From: Planoprotostelium fungivorum
Lineage: Eukaryota; Evosea; Variosea; Cavosteliida; Cavosteliaceae
Length of the DNA stretch: 64,000 nt
NCBI GenBank assembly: GCA_003024175.1
Contig: MDYQ01000078.1
Coordinates: 124,001-188,000, forward strand
Direction: 5' to 3'
The translations under genes and the position numbers were made by a program. The first letter of the stretch is position 1. Each line of letters starts with the position of its first letter. Shown piece after piece: positions 24,001 to 34,918 of the stretch. The notes under the pieces were generated by a model. The model searched no databases. It was not told where the DNA came from and saw nothing but the letters and a program-made list of their open reading frames with translations.

Positions 24001-26835
24001 TTCAACGATCAACAGAAGAGCATTCAAGGGGGAATAGAAGTCAATCTCGTCTACCACAGGCTACCTCTCGCCGTCGGAAAATGCCCCACACCTAAGGTGG
24101 GATGACTCGTTGTAGATCGAATTGTAAGGTGTGAAATTTCGTCAGGATTTCGAGCGCCTGATCGAGGCGTTGGTGCCATTGGACGTCAATGATGACGTAC
24201 TCTTCTCCTGTCAGATGGGTGAAATCTCGTGGAGAATTCGTGGGTCAGAATTGACGTGTTATGACAGGTAGAGCGAGGAGCACCGTCGGTACCACCATCC
24301 ACAGTCTCATCAATTTGTGGAAAAATGGCGGGAAAAATTTCCCCATACCTCCCGGGGGAATCAAGCGTAGGAAGTGTGAGCCACACTTGCATCCGATATT
24401 TTAATCTGATTTATTTATGATCTGACAGACGAGTACGGAAGCATTCTCCACATCATCCGTGTCATTCCAGAAGGACAGAAGAGGAGAACCGAGGTGATCG
24501 ATCTGCAACGTTGTAGATGGATCGAAATTCATTTTCATCAGGTGGATGCAGTCATCGACGCTTGTGGTGAGACGTACAATCTCCGCGGAAAAATCGATGA
24601 AATGAGGGAGAAATACGAACGCAGTCGCACGCCCGAGGAGGTACCATCTACAACGATGTAGATGGATTGCTGAATCTTCTGACAGGTCACTTACTTTAGA
24701 AAAGTTCTACTTCATTTTGTCTCACGTTACGTTTATATCATCATCATCAACTCTTACCTGTCTCAGCAGGTGATCGAATTTTCTTCCAAATTTCTACCGA
24801 ATTTCTATTTGTCTCGTATGGTCGCAACGATCTGACTCGTGATATCATAGGTCGAATGCCTACGTAAAGGGGAACTTTCTGTGAAATTTCATCAGTGGAT
24901 GGAAGAGAGAACCGAGATCGAACTTTTCATGGAAGAATTTCACAGCGACGCAGAGAAATCGTGAGTTTCCCGCCTTATCTTCACGTTCGAAATTCAAATT
25001 CCGCAGCATCCGCATTCTCAAGGACGTGGATGCGTTCGATCCTAGCGTGCACATAGTCACGGACAATTGGGCCACTCCGTCCAAAGAGTTTGTGTCCAAG
25101 GTGAGATCATCACGTCAGTCATCACATGCATCACATGCATCACATGCATCACATCATCGTATGTGATGACGATCACGATGAGTGACACACACAGGTGGTA
25201 TCCTCCAGGAGAGGAGATGTATTAGACCCCAGCACCATCATGAAGTCAGATCACTTCCCCGGATGTCAGAAGATGAGCATCTTACCTCACCTGCCCGGTG
25301 CACCCAATTTCAGGTGATGACGTCATCACACGTCATCATCCTGATTTGATTGTAGATCCGTCCCAGGCATGAACGTGTACGGCGTTGCCATACCAACCTA
25401 CCAGGGCATGAAGAACGTACTGGACCATCTGAACCCCGGAGGTGAGCATTCTACCCGTCTCAATTCGTCGAGAATAAAATCACGAAAAATCATTTTATTC
25501 ATCTCCTTCCAGCGGGTGGAAACATGAAGAAGGCCGTGTGGATCAGCTTAAGAGAAGAACCAGTCATCTACATCAACGACAGACCCTTCGTTCTCAGAAC
25601 CTTAGACAACCTCTTCGCCAACTTAGAGTGAGTTAGATTACGTGCGATGACGTCACGTGACGTGGCAAAGGTACACGGGCATCAACACGAAGGGAGTAGA
25701 AGAGATGGAGAGTCGATTGAAGGAAGACGTAATCCGAGACGCGAAGAAATATGGCGGGAGGTTTTTGATTCACGATGAAGGCACCGATGGGACCACCATC
25801 GCCACTTTCGAGCAGGTGGGACAGAAACGTCGCGTTGTAGATGGATGGTGACGAGAGAACAGTTGACTTCGGTGTTGACACCCAGGGAAGTGTACGGAGA
25901 GTTGCAGAAGCATGGATACCACGTGGATTATCACAGAGTCGCCGTGACAGACGAACAAGCCCCGGAAGAGAAGGTGACACGTCATCATCTGATCTCCACA
26001 TCACATCATCCGGCAACATCATCTCATCGATCACGTCGCATCATCATCATCATGCTGAAGACAAGACAGGACTTTGACGACATCGTCAAGAGAGTCCACG
26101 ATGGAATAGGGGGAGACAAAGACACTCACATCATCCTCAACTGTCAGATGGGACGAGGTAGAACCACCACCGGGTGCGTGACACGTCGCTCATCTACAAT
26201 CGTCCTGATTCATTTTCTTCAGCATGGTCATCGCAACGCTGCTCATGTCAAGAGAAGAGAACATCCAAGTGGAAGAGAAGGAAGGCACGTCTTACGCGGG
26301 GTACGAGGGAGGAGAGTACAAGATCATCCTTCGACTCATTCGAGTCTTACCCAAGGGCAACGAGAGGAAGGTGAGACATCGACACGAACGATGATGTCCA
26401 AGGAAGATGATGATGATGATGATGATGACAGAACCTCATGGATCGTTGCATCGATAAGAACGCTCAATTTCAAAATTTGAGATCGGATATTCTGCAGTGG
26501 AAGACGAAATCGGAAGATGAGAAATCGTCCGAGAACGGTGATCACTCGTTTTTTCACAACTTCACGAGAGAGACACGTCTGACCGGAACACAGCGAGGAG
26601 ATCAGCTCTCACGCGTGGCATCGGATATCTAAAGAGGTGAAGATGTCATGATGATGATGCGGCGTGTGATGATGTGAGCTGACCTTCTCTGAGGTATTTC
26701 TACTTGATCGCATTCAGTGCTTTCGTCATGGAGGGGAGAGAGGCTGGATTAGAGTCCAAAGATAGACTCTTCACTCAATGGATGAGTCAGCACCAAGAGC
26801 TGTACAGCTTACTAGACAGCATCGACCTCATGTGA
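21071..26835 (+). CDS. Paladin-like protein with three phosphatase-type CX5R modules
   Basis: The ATG at 21071 opens MTTIKRQGSLVGSG. The paladin signature blocks repeat: RRGDVLGKGTILKLDQY, then SGAPNFRSV, VYGVGQPTEFGIGTIL and WINMREEPILYINKRPFVLR; later WMNLREEPVVYVDNKPYVLR; and finally RRGDVLDPSTIMKSDHFPGC, LPGAPNFR, VYGVAIPTYQGM and WISLREEPVIYINDRPFVLR. Three phosphatase loops are visible: FNCQMGLGRSSCG (about 22337), SCQMGRARSTVG (about 24205, split by an intron) and LNCQMGRGRTTTG (about 26135). Each keeps the Cys and Arg of CX5R. Paladins are cytosolic phosphatase-like proteins; animal PALD1 has been linked to receptor-kinase and phosphoinositide signalling. The gene has more than 20 introns, and these are the densest source of the TCTACAAC and TGACGTCA words. 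The end YSLLDSIDLM stops at 26835. Confidence 0.9.
23794..23815. repeat. 22-bp palindrome copy, one mismatch, in a paladin intron
   Basis: CCATCTACAACTTTGTAGATGG is the type palindrome with its centre changed from CGTT to TTTG-like spacing, split here as CCATCTACAAC and TTTGTAGATGG. It lies in an intron after the exon ending KLYVHDE. Confidence 0.85.
24644..24665. repeat. 22-bp palindrome copy in a paladin intron
   Basis: It reads CCATCTACAACG followed by ATGTAGATGG, one base from the perfect palindrome. It directly follows the donor region GAGGTA of the exon ending RSRTPEE. Confidence 0.85.
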
Positions 26836-27617
26836 TGATGATAACAGAAAACATAAATAATGTCATTTCTCTCCCTTCGTTATTTCTTTTGTGGATATGG
26901 CACAGAATAGCAAGCGATAGAAAGACTTACACTTACGAACGCTTATGCCTATAGTCCACTTCAGCTCTTCAGACTCTTAGTAGTTCGATAATTAGGAGCT
27001 GGACATGAACACGCGGACATGACATGGCACACGATCATTTCTTCCACCATGGATGAGATGCTGTCTGATTCAATCGATCTTCATGTTGGAACATCTCCCC
27101 GTTTATTCTCACAGGTGTTCAGGGTAATATCAGAAAGAGATGTTAGAGCTGAACCGCTCGAATCACCGAAAAACCAGCAGTATGCTCAGCCAATAAGCGA
27201 TGGATGCTAAGCTTTTCATGGATTCAATATGTGATGCTGACTTCTTTTCACCGATCATCTGAGCAGTCAACTTCGCACGTATCACCGACAAAGGACAAAG
27301 GTAAGTCTTTCCAGCTGCCTATAAACATCCTGGACGTATCATAAATCAGTCCCATACGTCCTGTATTGTATTGATGATATATTGTTTGTGATTTTTTCGC
27401 ACGGTGAATGAGTTGTCCTAGCAACGACGTAACCTGATGATGTACTCTAAGGTATGATCATACCTTTCCCCTCATCGGTTCAGATAAACAAATCGATAGA
27501 CCAGGGGCTGGATGTGCCAAATTGGCTGATAAGAGAAGTTTAAAAGCGGTCGCTTCTCCCCGTTTCTGTGAATTCGGATAATTTCAGACATGAATCAGAT
27601 CATCATCATTGCCCTCG
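26836..27617. other. Intergenic gap, no gene seen
   Basis: Only short frames without family features occur (for example 27019-27210). It holds the paladin 3' flank and the upstream region of the small secreted-protein gene. Confidence 0.5.
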
Positions 27618-28257
27618 ATGCTTCACGCGCTGCTGGTGCTGCTCTCTATCGTGAAGATCTCCGTGGCGGAAGATTCTTCCGCTAGCTACATGATCGTCCA
27701 ACAGTATGGGACAAGCAATTGCACCAATTCAACCATCATCAGCACCACCTATTATCCTCTTAACGTGTGCCTGTCTAATGCTGATGCAACGATATCCAAT
27801 TTCCACGTTTGTGATGATGGAGCCCCAGTTACGTATGTCTTTCAGTCGAGCTGCGGTGAGTTAAGAATTACCTCCGCATGAGCTGACTATGATGTCACAG
27901 ATTCTACACCTGATAATGTCTATGTACGACCGAAGGGCTGCGTGAGATCTGTCCGATATGGATGTGTAAATGAGTTGCCATCCGGAACGGGGATGATGGT
28001 CAGTACCTCTTACCAGAAGAAAGACTGCACGGGAGATCTCTTGAACGTCATATATCGGTGAGCATGATGCGATATAGACTCTGTCCGTGATAACGATTTA
28101 CGACAGAGAATCGACCGATTGCAAGAGTTCCAGCACGTGTAAAGATGGAACGAAAACCGTCTGTCGTGCATCAGATTCCATCATGATCTCACCTTTCTAC
28201 CTCCTCACTCTTATCTTTACGTTAGCGGCATGTGTACATAAACGAATCGAGAATTAA
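27618..28257 (+). CDS. Small secreted cysteine-rich protein, unknown
   Basis: There are three exons. The ATG at 27618 gives signal peptide MLHALLVLLSIVKISVAE, because the frame upstream only offers a TTG. The mature part has regularly spaced cysteines (GTSNCTNSTIISTTYYPLNV, NFHVCDDGAPVTYVFQSSC, then RPKGCVRSVRYGCVNE and KKDCTGDLLNVIYR). A Cys-rich stretch follows (STDCKSSSTCKDGTKTVCRA), then a C-terminal hydrophobic tail (ISPFYLLTLIFTLAACV) before a short basic end. The tail could be a GPI-attachment signal or a membrane helix. Introns are about 45 nt (near 27857-27900) and about 47 nt (near 28059-28106). I do not recognise a family. Length is about 180 residues. It may belong to the secreted-protein set that includes the neighbouring leftward gene. 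Confidence 0.65.
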
Positions 28258-28641
28258 ATTTTGAAAATGCAGCGCCACTCAGTTCGTCAGCGTTGTTCCG
28301 TTCGAATTTGGGTCTTGTCGTTCACGGATAAAGAAGTAAGGATACAATTCATTTATTGATCCAAATGCCTCTTGCTGCTGATCATCATCGTTATGATGAC
28401 GAGCAACGACATCAAGAGTGGCGAAGTGACGCTTAGTCTTAAAGATGTGGCTACAGAAGGGATCAACAAGGTTGTCTCTACAGCGCTCCCAACGTCAGTG
28501 CTGCCGGTTACGGTGACGTTCACAGGACAGGCTGATGCAGATTTGAAAATCAATATGTAGTCGTCTGCCGAAACTCCCCTCTTATATGTAGTAGAATCTA
28601 GTCCCTTGACAAGAGGATCACAAAGAAGGAGCTGTAGGTGT
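28258..28641. other. Gap with a small uncertain frame
   Basis: A rightward frame to 28560 (DIKSGEVTLSLKDVATEG, STALPTSVLPVTVTFTGQAD) looks peptide-like, but its only in-frame ATGs are internal (near 28393). An overlapping leftward frame at 28353-28553 is equally open. I do not call either as a gene. Confidence 0.35.
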
Positions 28642-28689
28642 CATCATCGTGATCATCATCGTGATCATCATCGTGATCATCATCGTGTG
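28642..28689. repeat. 12-bp tandem repeat, four copies
   Basis: TCATCATCGTGA is repeated about four times. In the leftward frame it would read MMIT repeats at the 3' end of the MRH-like gene, but it may be non-coding. Confidence 0.8.
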
Positions 28690-28699
28690 CGTCTCATTG

Positions 28700-29246
28700 T
28701 TACCAGGTGCTGTCATATAACTGACACCCTCTGAATCGATGTCCTCAGGCAGCACCACCACCTGTGAGCCATTGAATTTTCCGATGGGCTCTTGAAAGAC
28801 CCCTTTGATGCAGACACTGACCAGATCATTCGAATCACATGGCGTGATTATGGGGCGAAGTGGGACTCCATCGATATCTCTACCAGGGTGATAGAAGAAG
28901 TGCATCTGCAGAAGTTGGGCCATCACGCTCTGTCCTCTCTACTCACTCCCTGTAACCACTAACTTGGCTTCATTGAACAATCCAATGGGCTGTTCGGCTG
29001 GATTGCTAAGGCAGATACCGACGGTGATGTCGAACTGCACGAGTGGAAGGTAGGGCGACAGAAGTTGACTACATATTCTTCCGTGTAGTTTGTCGAAGGT
29101 GACTTGATCTGGAAAGAGTAGTCTCCATCATCTTTTCTCAGGGGAGTCAAGTCATACTCTCGGCCGGTGAGATCATCTCTGAGCTGACACGGTTGCAAGG
29201 CTGACCCTAACGAGAGGAGAGATAAGAGGAAGAGGGTTCTTCTCAT
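28700..29246 (-). CDS. Secreted protein with MRH (mannose-6-phosphate receptor)-like modules
   Basis: The ATG at 29246 gives signal peptide MRRTLFLLSLLSLGSALQ. Then comes CQLRDDLTGREYDLTPLRKD and SPSTNYTEEY, resembling the C...YDL.PL...Y start of MRH domains. These domains bind mannose-6-phosphate or other N-glycan signals in lysosomal sorting and ER quality control. A 38-nt intron (GTAGTC to GCAG) gives FDITVGICLSNPAEQPIGLF. The next exon reads MHFFYHPGRDIDGVPLRPII, TPCDSNDLVSVCIKG and VFQEPIGKFNGSQ. The two VCI..EPIG-like blocks suggest two tandem modules. The 3' end is not resolved: the frame runs into a 12-bp repeat at 28642-28689, so the lower limit is approximate. No sorting tail was seen. 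Confidence 0.5.
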
Positions 29247-29402
29247 CTTGGGAGGAATGTTGTGAGCTGGATCTTTTCTTGAGGCAGCTGTCACAACAAG
29301 AAGTCGACTTCTCCTCTTGGACGAGCAGCTCCTTATTGGATGGAGATGAGGTGAAGGTCGCGGTGAAAGCTTGAAGATGAACACACGTAAATCTCCTCTA
29401 CA

Positions 29403-30754
29403 TTATATATCTACATTTTCTATCGCAAAAGTTGTGTCGGGCCTCTTCAGCTCCTGGATGACTCGCTCGTCCTGCATCAGTAGTTCGACGACGTTCTTGT
29501 GTCCCCTCTCGAACGCAGATCGAAGGGCTTCGTTTCGTTGACCCCAACACTGTCCGGCGGCACAAGGATCACTTCTGTGGTCCATCAAAAGTTCTCTGAC
29601 CACCTGATCGTCATGTGTCAATCATCGAAATGATGTTCATCGATGATGATGAATCGGGTCTGCTTCTCTCACCTCGGTGTGGCCGTATTTCGCCGCCAAT
29701 CGTATCGATTGGTTGTTATCAGAAGAAGGGTTGACTCTCGGATGACACAACAACATGGACACGATCTCATCGTGACCCGATGCCGATGCATTTCTGAGCG
29801 CTTCATCTTTCTCAGCCCAACAAGAACCTAAACCCGATGTGAGAATCTCTCATCACAATCATCCTCTAAACGTTGAAAGATGATGGTGGTGTCGCATCAC
29901 CTTCTGATGGATCGATCCTCGGATCAGCCAATAAGACTCGCACGACTTCAGTGTGGCCGGCAGCTGCTGCCATTCTCAACAGAGAGTTCCTCTGAAAAGA
30001 AGGATCACAACGCGGATGGGCCATCATGACCGAAACCATGTCGGCTCTCCCCATCTTCGCCGCCGCAGTCAAGGCAGTAGACAATTCCTGTTCGAGATGA
30101 GAAGACGATGCGACGTGATGGACATCACATCGACGGAGAGCTCATCGTGGCGCAATAAGAGCTGCACGGCTGAGACGTGTCCGCTGTGGATGGCGGCTTC
30201 TAATGTGTCGGGGAGTCTCTGATGGAGTAGGGGAAACGAGCTGGGATTCTGTGGTGAAGGGTTGCTGCAGCTCGGTCAATCTACAATAGTGTAGACGAAG
30301 CATGGCTGCCCTACCTGGGAGGAGCCACCTGAGGTGAACGACCGAAGAAAGGGATGACCATAGACGATGAGAGTTTGGCTCTACCCGAAGTACCATCATT
30401 ATTTCTGATGGGTATGCGTGGTGATATGGCGAGCGATGCCTGGTAGGAATCTGGAATCTCATCGGGCTGCTCGCTGGCCACTCGGAGGAATGGTAGACCA
30501 CCGGAATGGGTTGCAGACAACTTGCGAGGTTTCTCTTTGCTTGAGGGTTCGACAAAGTTCATGAGAGAGGAGGACTTGGATATCTGCCTTTCTTGAAGGT
30601 CATCCTGGTCGAAGTCAGATACCAAATGTGCGAACATTGTATGAGAATGAGGGACTCTTACCACAGTGATGACGGTATCGATATCTTTCTTGTTGGAGGG
30701 TCTGAGACGACCGAGAAACGAGAAAAGACCGCTAGTTTCGATTTCTTCACGCAT
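29403..30754 (-). CDS. Ankyrin-repeat protein
   Basis: The ATG at 30754 opens MREEIETSGLFSFLGRLRPS. A polar, Ser/Pro-rich N-terminal half (EKPRKLSATHSGGLPFLRVA, then RAKLSSSMVIPFFGRS) precedes ankyrin repeats. Visible repeats are LEAAIHSGHVSAVQLLLRHD, STALTAAAKMGRADMVSVMM, LLRMAAAAGHTEVVRVLLAD, RNASASGHDEIVSMLLCHPR, SIRLAAKYGHTEVVRELLMD and LRSAFERGHKNVVELLMQDE. The stop is at 29403. About five introns of 40-60 nt fall between repeats, one holding TCTACAATAGTGTAGA near 30280. Ankyrin repeats bind partner proteins, so the specific role is unknown. No kinase or E3 domain is attached. Confidence 0.8.
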
Positions 30755-31221
30755 GTTTGTCTGTAAACCTTCTCAAGGTCAGTCAAGCACGCTCCTCTAT
30801 CTCAATTCACCTTCTAAAAGCAATGTGTTCTGTATGGATGATGCTTATCAGTTTGAACCACGCTGCCAGTATTCTAGTTCTGACGGATATATGTTCTCTA
30901 AAATACAAGGTGTGTTGGGTGATGTGGTCCACTTGTGCGGCCTGTTGCCGTGATGCCTTCTTACAAACCTGAAACTTCATTCAACAGATTACGGATGATT
31001 TTCTACAGACAGCGGGATATTTATCATCAACCGCCATTCCGCTCCCTATCCATTCCCGCGATGAAACCAGGCCATCACTGTGCCCTCTTCCCATACACCT
31101 ACACTACCTCTACTGTATGTCTATACATCCTATTCTTCATTATATCACGCTCACTTGATAGAACACAATGAACCACGATGAATTGCATATAAAGCTCTAT
31201 TAAATTTCATATCACGGCGTG
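30755..31221. other. Gap between the ankyrin and kinesin genes
   Basis: No gene is seen. It lies between the start of the leftward ankyrin gene and the stop of the leftward kinesin gene, so it should hold the ankyrin promoter and the kinesin 3' region. Confidence 0.5.
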
Positions 31222-34200
31222 TCACACTGCAGTACAACTGACAGCGGCAACATCTACAGGTGCTGGCCGGCGGGCCTCTGCGGCACTGCCCTTCGTGGCT
31301 GCGCCGGGGCTTTCGTGGGCGTTCTGCTCGGCGCTCTCGTTGGGATTCTCTTCGTACCACAAGTGGGGACCGGTGGCTATAGAGGATGAGTCATCATGAT
31401 GTCGGTGTCGTGAGATCACCTTGCGTGCGGGGAGAGATATCGTCTTATCGGCTGCTGTGGTGACGCTGGGTGTCACGCGGTTGGGTACAGAAGGGGCCAG
31501 AGGTCGCTTGACTTCTAAAGTCACCGTTGCAGCCGGTGGAAGTAGAGATGGAGGTTGTTCCGCTTTTCTCTTCAGAGCTGGAAATAGAATGAGACGAGAC
31601 ATCAGAAGAGATGACTCACATGATGATAGACAGGTGGTGCTGCTGAGGGGGGTGAGAGACGAAGACAGGAAGGCGGCCGATGGACATCTCGGCTCGTCTG
31701 GGCTGTCTTGTTGAATGGGAGAGCAGAAGCGAACCGATTTCGATCTCTTTGGAAGTTCGAGTGTAGAGGTGAGGTCACTGATGACATGTCAGATGAGATG
31801 CAGATGACAACGTCGCATGGGCTCACTTGTAGACTTCGAAGGCATTACGAATGGGGCTCTGTGGCTTGGTCTGGGCTAATTCGAGCGCCTGACGCGTCTG
31901 TGTCGTTCAGACCTTCATCCATAATCACGTCTTCACACCTCTCTCTCCTTCTTCAAGGTGGTCACGTAGTTCTCTTCCAATATCTTGGCCTTCTCTTCAG
32001 AACTCTGCAATCGGATCCTCAACTGTTCGTTCTCCGAATCTCTGTTCTTCAGCTCTTCCTGCAGCCTCTTGATCTGTGACCACTCGTCAGCTCTGCCATC
32101 GAGGATGAACGGTTGTCACCTCGTCTCTACCCTTGAGCCCCAGGTCGATGTGTTGCTTGGCCGCTCCCTCTACGTTACGAATGCGAGAGCCGAAGCCAAG
32201 AGATCCGATCGTTTCCTTTTCTGAAATCGAAGACGGTGCGATCTATCATCGCGATCAGATCATCATCATCGCACGGTGCATCATGTCATCGCGATCATCA
32301 TCTTCTCACCTGAAGTAACATGAGAGTCTTCGAATCTCCCCCGAGAGAATCAGACAAGAGCCAAGTCAACTTGGAATTGCGGTAAGGAATGTGCGAGTTC
32401 TTCGCGATGAGAGCCGACACGACGTCGCCCAAGGCAGAGAGGGACTTGTTGATGTGCTGTGCTTCCTTCATGCGGTCGCCGACGGCACCCGATCGGCTCA
32501 AACGTTCGGAGCTGAGGAGGTGAGTGAGGATCTACAGAGTTGTAGATGGAGAATATTCTTTACCCTGCGAGATCGATGAGGGTGAGCTTGGCAATGGTGG
32601 CCGGCGCTTCGGTGAACGGTTCATTGATGACGGTGATCTGTAGGAGGGAGTGGGATCTGTTAGAGTGAGAATTTGGCTCGTTGTAGACGAACTCACCGGC
32701 TGGAGTGTTCGTTACAGTCCGTGGCACTCATCGCACGATTGCGCTGACCTACACGAAGGGCTGATAGGACCTGTCAGATGTGTCAGATCGTGGCATTTCA
32801 ATGAAACTCTATCACCTCGTCGACGTTTTCTACGGTCAGGGCCTTCAGTTCGGGTACGTAAACGCCTTCAGCGCTCGTCTTTATGGTCAACCTGTTATCG
32901 ATGAGTTTTCTGTGATTTTCCGATGACTTCTCACTTCTTGTCGCTGGTAGTGAGAAGGTCTCTCACTGTCTCGTTGTAGATCTCCATCATCGAGATGCTG
33001 ACTGTGTATTTCGAGTACCTCGATCTCTCTCCGATCCACTCGAACAATTTCTGCACGCCGTTCAAAATTCAAATCTCCGCGCTTTCTCACCTGCACCGCC
33101 CTGATGTTGACACCCCTATCATTTTCTGGACCCTCCATGGTGTACGTCTTTCCTGCACCTGTGGCACCGTAGGCAAAGATGCAAACGTTGTAACCATCCA
33201 TCACAGAGCGCACGAGAGGCTCCACCTCTGCAAACACCGCGGCTGAAGAGAGATTCAATATCGAGCGTTGTAGACGGACGACATCTCACCTTGATCGGCC
33301 GACGGATCGAATACGCGATCGAATTCGAAGCGTTTCTTACCGTAAACGAGCAGGTTAGTGTTACCGGGTATGCACTCGGTTAGATCCTCTGAGACGTCCC
33401 TCTCTTGAGAAGCCATGGGACGCACTCGACAGAAGACTCTGACGTTGCCTGGACGTTTCAGAATGGAGAGGGCAAGTTGTCTCACCCTTCAGCTCCAAGA
33501 GTTGGTTGTACAATTTCTTCCTCAGTTTGCTCTCTTCGATGAATTGTTCTGTGATGTCCTGGTACAAGTCAGCGGATCTTTTCGCCGTTCGTGTGGATCG
33601 GTGCCCACCTTGATCTTCGCGTAATTCTCTTGGTTGACCTCTTCGGTGATGATGAGACGCATCTCTTCCTGTCTGGTCTGGGCGATTTCTAGCTCAGCTC
33701 GGGCCGCTGCGACTTCTTCTTCCAACTTCTGAATCTTCTGGAGGCTCTCCGTGAGCGAATTCTCCCTTATGCATCATCAGAAGATGGTCATTTTCATCAT
33801 TCGATCTCACTTGGCATCGAGCTGAACTCGAAGCTCGTTGGTGAGCGATCTCCTCTTGGTATCTGCGTCAGAGACTCTCTCCACCTCCAGCGTCTTGAGG
33901 AGAGACCTGCTGTTTCTCTCCATCTCATTTTGGGTCTGATTGAGGTCGAAGAGGGTCGACGTTCGTCTACGCTTGAGGCTGGCATCGGCCGCAACAACGG
34001 GAACCTTTTGGGCCAATTCATCGGCTTTCTAAAGGGAGGTCAGAGAGGCATTTTGTAGCCGTTTCACCTTGAATTCCACCTTGTAGTGCTCGATCTTGGC
34101 CTGTCTCTTCAATTCGTTCTGTTGCAGTTCCTTCAGTCGGTTTTCAATGACAACCTTTTCCGATTCTTCTTGCATATGTTGTCCGAGAAGGCGTTCCAGC

Positions 34201-34633
34201 TGAGAGGAGACTTTATCGAGAAATTCTTGTTGAACTTGGAAGATCTAATCAGTGTCAGAGGAATGCATGAATCACATTTTCTCACATCTTGGATGACCTG
34301 GAAAGATCTGGGTGTCTGAGCTTGAGAGGTATTGACATCTACTGATGGCGTCTTGGGTGTTCTCACACCTCGAGGTGTGGTCTCGGTATCGAGAACACGA
34401 GCAATTGGACGAGCGGGGCTGATATCCATGTTATCATTGTTGCTCTTGCTCTTTTGATCCCATGCTTTGACCAGACTCTGAGCTTTGAGGATGGTCCTCT
34501 GAATGGGGGATGCAGGAGTGCCCATTTCAGTAAGGACTAATGACTTGACCGGCGTCCTGAAATCGATCTGCATGGGAGAAGACATCGAAACCTCTTCCTC
34601 TTTGCGGTTGGGGGTGCATGGCGCCTCCTCCAT
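31222..34633 (-). CDS. Kinesin-14 (C-terminal-type motor) with an extra C-terminal tail
   Basis: The start is the ATG at 34633 ([16 protein letters not shown]); an in-frame ATG at 34762 would run through the E2F-like site and is less likely. The N-terminal region has many TP sites ([26 protein letters not shown]), then a coiled coil ([37 protein letters not shown]). The class-14 neck [10 protein letters not shown] leads into [10 protein letters not shown]. Motor motifs are [16 protein letters not shown] (P-loop), [13 protein letters not shown] (switch I), LIDLAGSERL (switch II) and [16 protein letters not shown]. Unusually, about 250 residues follow the motor: a coiled coil ([20 protein letters not shown]) and a Pro/Ala-rich tail ending [11 protein letters not shown] at 31222. 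Kinesin-14s are minus-end motors in spindle organisation. About a dozen introns occur. Confidence 0.9.
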
Positions 34634-34672
34634 CGCTCGCGTTGATTTAAAATTGAAAATGTTCGAACCGCC

Positions 34673-34687
34673 TTTTTGGCGGGAAAA
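34673..34687. promoter_or_regulatory. E2F/DP-like site upstream of the kinesin-14 gene
   Basis: TTTTTGGCGGGAAAA matches the E2F consensus TTTSGCGSGAAA and lies 40 bp upstream of the chosen ATG at 34633. A second half-like site, TTTTTGGCGAAAG, lies at about 34695-34707. E2F sites commonly drive cell-cycle genes, which suits a mitotic motor. Caution: GGCGGGAA words also occur in introns elsewhere in the window. Confidence 0.5.
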
Positions 34688-34846
34688 CGGACTTTTTTTT
34701 GGCGAAAGATGAGCACGTTGAGGCAGCAAAATTCGATCATCTGGATTTGAAAGTCGATTCATGTAAAACGAAGATTATTCGAAGGCTTGTGTGGTTATAC
34801 AGGGCCGGTCATGGCTGTGTGCAGATCTATTGGCTTTGGCAAAAAC

Positions 34847-34918
34847 AGGGCCCACCCGGGATTGAACCGGGGACCTGCCGGACTGCAGCCGGATGCTCTA
34901 CCACTGAGCTATGGACCC
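34847..34918 (-). tRNA. tRNA-Cys (GCA)
   Basis: Read leftward, the gene starts GGGTCCATAGCTCAGTGG and ends in CCCGGTTCAATCCCGGG followed by TGGGCCC. The acceptor stem pairs over seven positions with one G-U wobble. The D arm is TAGCTCAGTGGTAGAGCA and the T arm is intact. The anticodon loop CTGCAGT puts GCA at 34884-34886, giving cysteine, and base 73 is T, the usual discriminator of tRNA-Cys. The outer pair of the anticodon stem (27-43) appears mismatched (T and C). There is no intron. A run of five T follows (34841-34845 on the opposite strand as A), suitable as a polymerase III terminator. Confidence 0.93.

Noticed and set aside
28353-28560. Two opposed small frames of about 62 and 66 codons
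   Set aside because: Neither has a convincing start, splice route or family match.
28642-28689. Short regular repeats that might suggest a CRISPR array
   Set aside because: It is a simple 12-bp tandem without spacers in a eukaryotic intron or gene end; CRISPR is not expected here.
34634-34762. Upstream in-frame ATG for the kinesin
   Set aside because: Using it would translate the E2F-like site and a basic low-complexity stretch unlike other class-14 N-termini; the ATG at 34633 is favoured, though not proved.
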